Part shown: positions 55,201-64,000 of the stretch, one piece after another
Numbering within the stretch: the stretch's first letter is position 1
Layout: the number at the start of each line of letters is the position of its first letter
Assembly (NCBI GenBank): GCA_010909165.1
Contig: VJWM01000119.1
Location: 434,001 to 498,000 of the forward strand
Length of the DNA: 64,000 nucleotides
Origin: Anthoceros angustus
Lineage: Eukaryota > Streptophyta > Anthocerotopsida > Anthocerotales > Anthocerotaceae
Direction: 5' to 3'
The notes under the pieces: model-generated
What the model was told of the DNA's origin: nothing
Database searches by the model: none
The model's input: only the letters and a program-made list of their open reading frames with translations
Translations under genes and position numbers: made by a program

Positions 55201-57107
55201 CTTCAGAGGCTGTGCTGGTATAGAGTCAGTACCTCTTCCTACATGAGCATAAAGTCAACCCGTCTCATACATTTTGAAGGCACTAAACTCATTGTTAATG
55301 ATCTGCCTCCAATTCTCCATTCATCACGAGTACCTCATATTTGTCATAGATGAAGTTTGCTGGAATATAAGGATCAGCGTCAATTGCTTTGTAAGAAATA
55401 ACCGGTTGTGACTCTCGCGGTGGAAGGCCAGGATGTGAAGGATCCCATAAGTAAGGCTCTGGAATTGGCCAGTGCCCTTGGCCTCCTGCTGGACCTCCTC
55501 GAATAAACATCATTTTCCGCTGGCAAGCATTATGGACCTACGCCATCAGAAACAAAAAGCATTCTCGAATTTCTCAAACTACTTTCCTCTGGTTTGTAGT
55601 CTCAAATCTATGACACCGTGGAAGATCCAAATCAGATTTCAATCTTGATAGTCTGACATCATTTCCTAGCAAAGACACTGAGCATACCATGGGTAGAAGA
55701 TGCAAAATTGGTTCGAAGGAGACAATCACACAAGGCAGCAACCGGCTAGCAGTGAGCTCTGTGTGATGTATGAGGGCCTTCAAGCTTGTAGCAACAAAGC
55801 ACTTACCTCTGCAAGAGTAGCAAGCAAACTAGTTAGACCCTGGGCAAAATAGACTGTTCACAGAGACCTGCACACACTCATTTCACCAATCTCACCCTGT
55901 GAACTCACAAAAGGCTGATATATTGCTATCCATAGCGACAGCAGACACCGAGCCTGATATTGGTGCATTTTGAGGAATAGGACCACTCCTCTCCAACACC
56001 GCTGCACTGACTGAAGGTATCCTATATCAAGATGCAGGGACCCATTAGACCGGAGTGTATATGTCATGTTGGTGCGCCATGAGGTGCACCAATGACTAAA
56101 TACACACTGAAATAGCAGGCCGAAATTAGCACTGCAGAGCAATCAAAATACACCTCAGTACAGTCGCAAAAACTCGTTGATCCCAACGAAAAGGTTGCAT
56201 AGACAAATCTGCACCTACTGGCACTGGGCCACTAGGCAACAGTGTCTGAGCAACACCTGACTACATTGCAAAGAGAAATCAACATCAGGTGTGAATCAGG
56301 TCCCACGAGAAAGAGAACAATCTTCAATTAGAATAAGCCATGAGGACCTTGTACCAGGGTAGTCAGTTCGGTGCCATCTGTCAAGAGCATTATCGTTGTT
56401 GGGTCTACTGAACAGGGATTTCGCCCTTGACCTACACCACACGGTAACAAAGCTAATTCATCGACTTTCCTTCGAACATCTGGTAGCAGCACTCTTATCT
56501 CACACATCATACCAAACTTGTCAATGTCTGCAGCAAGTCGCTGAAGATGAAGGAATGCAAAGATCCTTTGCATGGACGCGCCAATGTTGGTAAGATCACG
56601 AGCCTTCACACTTTTCAGGGCCCGCAAGAAGTGCGTATAGGGGAATTTGTCCAGAACCTGGCAATCGGCATGAGCCACACCAATTCAGCTGCAGGCAATT
56701 GCGGTCAAGCAGGCACCCCAATCCCGCGAGCTCTGTACCTTAATAACATCAGGACCCTCCTCGCAGGTAACCAGCATGTACCTGCCACACCAAGCCACGG
56801 CAGAGCTCTTCAGACAAAATCCCACATTCCTGCTTCCCCCAAACAGAAACCCTGACAAAAATCTCTCTGCCAAGCACGCTGCAGCTACCTGTCACTTCGA
56901 TTGGCAGTATCCCGCAAGCGAGCCTGGAACACAAACCGAGCGTGTCAGCACATCTTCCAAACTGCCGAGGGACATGCCACTGCAGCCAGCCAAAATCACC
57001 TTGAGGAACTGCTCGACCGCGCTTTTCGCCGAGTCCAGCAGCGTGAGGCCATTGGCACAGCGCTGGTTCATGGACGCGCTGGTGTCCAGCAGAAACACGA
57101 TCAACAT
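52280..57107 (-). CDS. INTS6: Integrator complex subunit 6 (INTS6) homologue
   Basis: A multi-exon minus-strand gene, boundaries only partly traced. First exon 57107-57000: MLIVFLLDTSASMNQRCANG to QFLK, with the VWA MIDAS motif DTSAS. Next pieces in order: RYMLVTCEEGPDVIKVQ (near 56780), YTHFLRALKSVKARDLTNIG and DPTTIMLLTDGTELTT (56640-56350), GHWPIPEPYLWDPSHPGLPP (near 55470), RQDMERYCQSIPPYYGN, PLRKALKRLGI and VPDSMDNVFYNSIGTQLERL (54710-54560), FKNPFDVPRDQL (near 53970), FGNPYRQDKDGADEAWLDG (near 53250) and a C-terminal helix region (about 52430-52360). The order matches animal INTS6 (DICE1). INTS6 recruits PP2A to Integrator, which cleaves snRNA and other nascent transcripts. Single-base indels within block B interrupt some exons. 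The stop codon is not certain. Confidence 0.85.
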
Positions 57108-58610
57108 GATGACCTGTCTGCTGGACTCCCTTCAGGGCCACTTGCTACGCCCAGATGCCATGAGTGCACGCTTGTTCAGGCCACAATCCCGCCCATAGCA
57201 CAGTTCGGCCAGCCCATGACCGTGCCCAAATTCCCATCCAGTTGCAGCTAGTGAGTCTGGAATCTGTCACTCCGATCCAAATCGAATTCACTTCACGACT
57301 GAAACCCGGCCACAAGCTCCGTCAAGCCACTACACAGCAACTCTCATCAGATCGCCTGTTGCCTGACTTCGCTTCACGTTTCAGATCCAAAGCTTCGTTT
57401 CAGACCAGTTGTTTTAGGGATTGTTCGCATCGCCAAAACACTTTCAACTCTACTGATACCATGCAATCAGCCTTTTGCCTGGACCCAATGCATCCTCGTG
57501 GTATCGGATCTACTTTTTCCAGCTGGATTTCTTTTTCCATTTTTTATTTATAAAATCATATAATTTTATCATGAGACAAGCAAGCTAGCACTCCAAATCA
57601 GCAAGGCAAGGGCAAGTGAAGTTTACAACACTGCTATAACTAATCCCCACTGCTGAAGGACTCAATGAAGGGCAACGCCATTGCCATTATGACTAAGCCT
57701 ATCTAGCAAGTTTGTTAGTTTCATAGCTATAAGAACTTGAACAAAAGCTAAGTAATTATGAAATATATCATGGCTTTCAAAAAGAGAAACAAGTGAATTT
57801 AGAGAGGCCCTGACCATTCTTGTCATTTCGTTAGAAAGAAACATCATGCAAACTATTGTGATAGAAATAATTTACATATTCAGCGGACTTAATAAGCATA
57901 TTATGTCTATCCAAGTTAATTAAGTTTAATAAAAACATGATTACTACTTTCTAACCCCCGGCGTGGTGCCCTTCGTTGGGTTTTTCCCTCTTTGTTTTTG
58001 GGGTGGATGGGTTTTTCCCATCTCTTTTTTATGATAAAGTCTTCTTTTCCTCTTTCTGAAGTTAAAGATAACTTTGTTGGAATGTAGTCGGTGAAGATAC
58101 TTGGCTCTTACTCCAGCAACCCGGATTTGAGTCCTGGCAACAAAATATGCTTGCAATATAAGATGCATTCTTCATTCTTCTTCTCATGAGCATAAGAAGA
58201 CATTCAATCACATAAGCAATGAGCGATCGAAACTATAATAGACTTCTCCTTCTTCTAATGAGCCACCCGAGTTCGAGACTTGACTCTCACCCGAAAGACA
58301 AACCATAGAAAATGAAATCTTCATCCACCATAAGCAAACACTAAATCACATAAGTAACTAACTCAATATAATTAATTAAGAATGATTCTTTTATTTTCAT
58401 CCACTATAATAAAAGACTAGATCATCTAAAGAAGTAAAATTCATCCTAAGACTAACTACTTTTGATTTTTTCCTCAATAAAATATATCAACTCCTATAGT
58501 TACTTACAATATAAAGAGTATTAAGGAGTGTGAAAATGAGACGACTACCGCACAAACATTGCTTTGGCTCAGTTAAAGCTTGCCCCCATCTAAATTGCCA
58601 GCACGACCAA
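57108..58610. other. Gene-free region
   Basis: About 1.5 kb, AT-rich from 57540. No coding motif, tRNA or transposon terminus recognised. The first 200 bp are probably the INTS6 promoter and leader. Confidence 0.5.
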
Positions 58611-58615
58611 GAAGA

Positions 58616-58676
58616 TAATTTGCAGGTAGGATTGGTAATTTGCAGGTAGGATGGATAATTTGCAGGTAGGATTGAT
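58616..58676. repeat. 20-bp tandem repeat, three units
   Basis: AATTTGCAGGTAGGAT(TG)GAT-type unit repeated at an exact 20-bp spacing (TGCAGGTAGG at 58621, 58641, 58661). Confidence 0.95.
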
Positions 58677-58767
58677 GCCATGCTGTTGAACTATGGAATC
58701 AAACGACTCGCGTAGAAGGCAAGTAAAACTGACTTCGTCAGGTTGGATGCCGGCCCTCAAAAACAAG

Positions 58768-58815
58768 CTTGTGATATCTTGGGGTGTACTGTCCTAAACC
58801 CCAAGATATCACAAG
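58768..58815. repeat. Perfect 17-bp inverted repeat (hairpin)
   Basis: CTTGTGATATCTTGGGG at 58768-58784 is the exact reverse complement of 58799-58815, with a 14-nt loop. Base pairing stops abruptly on both sides. It sits just downstream of a minus-strand PPR relic. Confidence 0.95.
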
Positions 58816-58819
58816 TAGT

Positions 58820-59450
58820 ATCATAACCAGATATCAGGGCGGTCCATGTCTCCACAGTAAGCTGTAAAATCTCGCGTGCATTTCCAGTTCATCACATTGT
58901 GCATACATGTCCAGCAGGCACTTGCCTGGGACACTACGTTATCCAGCAGTCCTCTTTTACAATCTGAGAGTGCAAATGCCTGCCCTTCCGTAATTGCACA
59001 GGCCTTGAGAAGGCAAGCAAAATGAGGCCCTCTTGCTCCATCTGTCCATACAGAACACGCGACTCTTGGAAGAAGAGTCCTCGCGCATACCCAGCAATGA
59101 GCGCCGTCCATGTCACAACATCCATGGGTGGCCAATCTGGCGTGCACCTTCCAGTTCACCACATTTTGCATACATGTCCATCCGTTCAGTTTCCAACAAA
59201 CAAGTCAGGAGGAATGCCACTGTGCACCACATCACAGTGCACTCCAAGTCGGCAGCAGATGCACAAGATTGAAGGGCAGCTACAAAGACATAACGGATTC
59301 GCCTTCGCTCCTGACCCTGGTGAAGACATCCATGGCCTCCTGCAGCCCACCTCCACATGCGTACATGCGCAAGACATGGTTTCCCATTTACGCATCCTAC
59401 TCGTACCCAAGAGGAATGTGGTTGCATGCTTGAGTACTTAGAGTTAGCCC
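58820..59450 (-). pseudogene. Degenerate PPR gene
   Basis: Minus-strand pieces: YVFVAALQSCASAADLE (near 59290-59240), MDMYAKCGELEGAR (near 59180-59140), MDVVTWTALIAGYARG (near 59125-59080) and LYGQMEQEGL (near 59050). These match the intact PPR gene's FVAALQACGRGADL, MYAKCGSLEDAR and DVVTWTALIAGY elements in the right order, but the frame changes at least three times and motifs are missing. Confidence 0.75.
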
Positions 59451-60199
59451 GTGAGCTAGAGCTCAAAGTCTGTCCCTAACCATAGGGAGCTGTAAGAAAG
59501 TTACAGGTAATCCGTGACGAGTGCGACAGATTCCGAATGGATTCAGACTCAGATGAATCCTTGATCGACTGATTCACGGCTTGCTCGAAATGTAACTCGT
59601 GCTCTCATGCATCATCCGAACTCTGTTACTCGCCAAGACCTGGCGTGGGGTGGCAACTGGGACTCGAACAATCAGCATTACGTTTCTCTCCGAGCCCTAA
59701 AGCCAGGTCTAGGGCTCCAGTGCTCTGGTTGAATTGTTTTTGGCATCGCCGGCACTGTATGGTTCTTTCAGTACGAATCAGGCGGCTTGGCGGCATTTTG
59801 TCTCCGCTTACCATGTGTGCAACTGCCATCGCTGGAATCATGCTGAGATCTGCTGACGATTTGTTGAACCAGTGCCATGGAATCATCAAAACGATAGCAT
59901 GGATTGAACAGTGGCACTGGTTCACCCAATCAGCTAGGGTGATTCCACCGATCGTCAGTTACACACTTTGCAAGTGGAGGAATCATCTTGAAGATCTTTT
60001 GATCCTGTGGCACACGAGTGGAACCTCGCAGTGGATACCTGTGTGTCAAATGGAAAACTGGATGAGCTTACTTGGGAAGAGGTAGGGACTGTTTGGTGAC
60101 GCCTTGCTGCTTTGTGGCTGAGGTTACCGTGGCGCAGGATGCGGCAGGGGTTTGACGGAACAAGACCATGAGATGCTAGCCAGGATAGCCGAGCTCATA

Positions 60200-60723
60200 C
60201 TTTTCACAGGAGGCTGGGGAGCTGGCAACGCCAGTTCCTACAGGGGACACGGAGCTGGAGGCCATCAACAGAGAGTCGCAGGGCCAAGGAGTTGGATCTC
60301 AAGAGGTACCAGACCATGATGAACAAGGTGGGAGCTGCTGTGCGTGGAGGATACCCTCGCCAAAGCTGAGCAGCTGTATCTTTCACGTGCTCAAGTTGCT
60401 GAGGGAGCGCGTCGCAGTAGTCGCTGGACGAGTTGTGGTCCAAGTATCGTGATGCTGGCAGTGCGGGGCACCTGCAGATGGAAGTGGAGCAGCCTCTTGA
60501 GCTTGGCAAGAGATAGGCTCGAAGACCATAACGGTTTCAGAGCGCTGAGACGGACCGGATCGAGGAAATCGTCGGGCAGTGGATCCTGTCAGCGAAGCCC
60601 ATTGCGAATCTGCAGGTGGAGCACGAGGTTAGGCGGAACTCTGAAAGAGGTCCATGAAGTTGATGTTGTTAAAAGTGTGGAGGATGTCCGGGAGTTCACT
60701 GACGAGCTTGACTCTGATTAAGG
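60200..60723 (+). pseudogene. Degenerate coding stretch, family unknown
   Basis: Scattered across plus frames are protein-like pieces: ELEAINRESQ, KRYQTMMNKV, MEDTLAKAEQLYLSRAQVAE and finally EVHEVDVVKSVEDVREFTDE before a stop at 60721-60723. They look like charged helical or coiled-coil sequence of one former gene broken by frame shifts and stops. I cannot name the family. The region 59450-60200 holds only an unconvincing 146-codon frame (59645-60085). Confidence 0.3.
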
Positions 60724-63700
60724 CCGTCTAGCACGTTTTTTGAAGGAAAGGATGAAGCTCGGTATTGTCTTTCTAGCCGCAGGGGAAACAAACGACTAAG
60801 AGAGAGAGACATTGCTGGGAAGACAAGGTTTCCCACACCAGTGTCAAGCATCCCTAATCTCACTTATGCAACTATTAGCATCTGAATCACAAACAAGGCA
60901 TTCTTCATTCTTAAGCAGTGCAGGCCAGCGAGTGACCTTGGGGGATTACGAAGGTTGATGAAATATCACATCAGGTACTCTCTCATCTACACTCTAGCCG
61001 AAAGGCTCGAGTATCAAACTGCACGGGAAAGGTCCCTCTGTGAAGATACCAACCATATTGATTTGAGGACAGGTGGTTCTGGAAACCCTAGCCTAGTTTT
61101 CAACAAATGCACCAGGTCACTGAGTCTTTGATTAGGCAACTATGACTCCGCTAGAGTTCATTGACCGTCTGGTAACGGGATGCAAGAGATGGTGGCTCCG
61201 GGCATGTGCAGCTCACGGGTAGAGCTACAAATTCTTTGAAGCAATTCATGTAAGCTATTCTCACCCAGAGAGGGTTGTCACTGGAGGAAGACAACGGTCT
61301 TTTACTCCACTGCAATGTCAAGTAACAGCGTGACGCATGGTGAGCCAGTCAATCAAAGCACAACTGAGCTCCTGGTACGTAAAGCTCAACACCTCTATGG
61401 TTTTGGATCGCACCTCGGGGTGTAGAGTCTATTGGCAACGCTGGTTTAATTGTTGCATGAGCCCTTACGTAACCTTCTACTATCACTCCCTACTTTTCCG
61501 ACTTGTGGCAATACTTAGTGCTCTGGCGGGAGATCCAGCGAAATTGAGGACTGGCCAGGCGGATGAAGCCTCACAATCATGAGGTGTCAACAGAATTGAG
61601 GACTGGCCAGGCGGATGAAGCCTTACATTCATGAGGTGTCAACTGTTGTCGCCGTGCCACTCCAAAGCAAGTTTTCCTTGTGCTAGCCTTGTGCGTGGGA
61701 GTAGTCAATCCAACTGCCAGGGCCATTGGTGGCGGAGAATTTCTGCTAGTGAGGTCATCAGGCGGAACTGCTGACGCGTATCCCATGCGGAAAACCGCCC
61801 CTGCTACTGCTGCCGAGATATCTGGTTGCGCTGTAAACAGGTGCTGAACTGTACTTGCGTGCTTCTCCTTGACATGCTGTATGCCTCAGCAATCCTCACC
61901 TGCTGATGCAGAGGACTCGTTGGGGTGCCTGGTGAACTAGCTGGGCTTCATCTCGTTTAGCAGCGCCACGGAAAGCTGCCTTGGGAATGGCTTCTAAGTC
62001 CAGCGACAGAGCTAGCCCGCGATGACTTCGTTGTTTCGAGACATCTTGCCGAATTGCTTCAAGCGCTGGAGGTCCTTGTTCTGGGGTCTGAAGGGCTTAG
62101 ACAAATTTTTGCTCCCAACTACCCTGAAATGGTTCCTGGCCATATATGCCATGGTAAAATAGTACATTATGTTGCTCAAAATGGAGTGTGTTGTACGAAA
62201 GGCATCTATGGGTGAGAAATTAGTGTCGGACACACAAGTCGCAGGAGGGATTTTGAACTCACATATTTGCAGCAACAAAGTTAAGTGTTGAAACTTCAAC
62301 AGCTGCTATTAGGTGGTCGAACTCCCTTTAAGGGTTACCCAAGAAACCTTTTTTTAAGCAATAATTCGACTTTATACCCAAGAAACTTTAAGTTATCATC
62401 CAGGAGAGAACGTGAAGACTTTATAAATATGAGGAGATTGGAAGTCCCATCTACACCGGGCCCATGGGAAACAACCCTCTAGGGCCCAAGCCATCTAAGC
62501 TATCATCTAGTCATATACATAAAAGAACCCCAAAACTATCATCTAGCCATATACATAAATGAACCCCAAAACGTCCACCTCTCTTTCCCAATTTTTTGAA
62601 AGAAATTTTATTAACATCAGTTGAATTTCTGTGGGCATCTAGTTGTATGGGAGGTAAAATATGAGAAAACACAAGTACAGTCCCAATGCACCATCACAAA
62701 TCAAAATCAAGATTAGGATCAAGATACCCAAGACCCAGCCCCGTTCACTTGCCCGGCATTGGGCTCTTTATTGTGCCGGCACCCGGCCTATTCGTAGTGC
62801 TGATCCGGTCCGTGCTTTACACATCCTCATTATGGAGACTCAGTCGGGGCGTTGCGGGACTCACAGCATTGTGTGAAACAAATGGCACCGTCAGGCTGTG
62901 AACAACGCAGAACCCGAATTCAATTTTCAAATTGATGGTGAAACAAGTATTTAATTAGTGGATGATGGATGCCCCTCATTTATTTAGAAAAAAGAAATCA
63001 TTCCTATGGCACAACAAATAGTCGAGGGAGATTAGTTGGAAGACATTCCGCATGAGTCTCCGCGCTTGGAATCCATCGCCATGCCACAGAGCTACTTGAA
63101 TTGAATAGTACACGAGGGTTCAATTAAGATGGCAGCCGCCCCCACTGATATGATTGCTCTTCATTTTGGGGTTTTGCTCTAGGAAACCAATGCAAGGCTT
63201 CTGATCATGTTGCGCGCAAATAGGTATGGTGGAGGAATGAGTTCAGAACAGGCTGCTCTCGAATATGATACCAGAGTACGTCCACAAATATCTTCCTTTC
63301 CAGATGCTGACGATGATCATGTCGGGTCTCCTTTGAAAATGCTGACAAAGATCCCTTTTTCAAGTACTTGCGTTTGAAGTAAGAAGGAAACATAACATTC
63401 GAGTCAACACTATCTCAGCGGGTACGTTACTTCTCTAGGGCTACTAGATATATGGCCTTAGTATCTATGCCCTGCGAGGATATTAGAAGCATTTCTGCAC
63501 TTCTGTTTCAAATTCATACTTCGTTAAAGAAATGCATTTTATCGTTTCAATGAAATGTGTCCACCTAACCGTGCTTCCACCGGAGATATGAACTTGTATC
63601 GCGGTATGCACCCACCCATAGAGAGAAGGTCCATCATGCAGGAGAGAGCAGGTGCGAGACCCAGCTCGCGTCTGGAGGCATACCATGGTTTAGCCGATTC

Positions 63701-63999
63701 TTTCACTTTCATAACTCATTTTTTGGTGCAATTAAGCGGGGATTCTTGCACATTCTAAAAGGGGCCCTCATATTTTACATGCCCAAGACTCAATTGATAT
63801 CGCTCAAAAAGACTCAATTTGATCAACTCGGGCTCAAACCGTGGACGTCTTGCCATGTTGGGGTGTAAACCAAGGATGGTCATCCTGTGTCAAGGTACAT
63901 GTAACATGTGACCACTGCCAATTAGGTAGCACGCAGGATCTCTAGCACATAGCAAGTTGCATGAAGAGAGTGCCCACGAGCTTAGACAAAATGCAAGAT
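60724..63999. other. Gene-poor right end
   Basis: No supported gene. Two short tandem duplications are present: a 52-bp unit at 61542-61643 (AATTGAGGACTGGCCAGGCG) and a 36-bp unit at 62500-62571 (CTATCATCTAG, CATATACATAAA). Short open frames occur at 62661-62901 and 63205-63393 but show no motif I can support. Confidence 0.5.
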
Positions 64000-64000
64000 A

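Noticed and set aside
46870-57107. A novel fused DCD-INTS6 gene system
   Set aside because: Both genes are separate known families; the apparent fusion is limited to the 50390-50925 mosaic and is frame-broken.

Overview
This is nuclear DNA of a land plant. It carries SRR1-like, PPR (PLS class with an E+ tail), GT61, mid-SUN, thaumatin-like, F-box and P450 genes. Most introns are only about 75-210 bp, and several plant genes have no intron at all. Small introns, many PPR remnants and short intergenic spaces fit a compact lycophyte genome such as Selaginella moellendorffii. That species guess is an inference, not tested by a search.

Layout: 1-3.4 kb, an extracellular LRR gene (minus) with a 1.72-kb internal direct duplication that runs off the left edge. 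4.5-5.3 kb, a PPR relic. 5.7-12.1 kb, three tandem copies of an SRR1-like gene (minus), each followed by LRR and unknown coding debris; only the third SRR1 copy is open, and copy 1 carries a Ty3/Gypsy integrase scrap inside a 62-bp direct repeat. 12.1-14.2 kb, a broken LRR paralogue in the opposite orientation. 14.5 kb, tRNA-Pro(AGG). 14.8-15.8 kb, a TVP38/VTT membrane protein. 16.7-17.3 kb, a short thaumatin-like gene with a frame break. 18.6-20.1 kb, an F-box gene between two inverted repeat copies. 20.1-23.3 kb, minisatellites and AT-rich DNA with no gene.

From 23.3 to 46.8 kb the window is an ordinary, well-preserved gene block: GT61 glycosyltransferase (+), COMMD3 (-), an ARF GTPase (+), GID8 (-), a CYP85-clan P450 (+), a mid-SUN protein (-), the SSU-processome protein PWP2 (-), ISD11/LYRM4 (+) and an intronless PPR-E+ protein (-). 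Exon boundaries could be traced for most of these and the splice phases agree. The genes are housekeeping functions (ribosome assembly, Fe-S assembly, ubiquitin ligation, vesicle traffic, nuclear envelope) and do not form a shared pathway.

46.9-57.1 kb holds D-cysteine desulfhydrase and, upstream on the same strand, Integrator subunit 6. A roughly 3.5-kb stretch (all of DCD plus the 3' part of INTS6) is present twice, joined through a 0.5-kb mosaic with 9-10 bp microhomology at each junction. The copies differ mainly by one-base length changes in homopolymer runs, as do the LRR copies at the left edge; unpolished sequence or assembly duplication must be considered for both. 57.1-64 kb is gene-poor, with a PPR relic, short repeats and one degenerate unknown coding stretch.

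I found no convincing new biological system. The most interesting structures are the SRR1/LRR tandem array, the microhomology mosaic, and the scatter of PWP2 5'-end copies in both orientations beside the PWP2 promoter.
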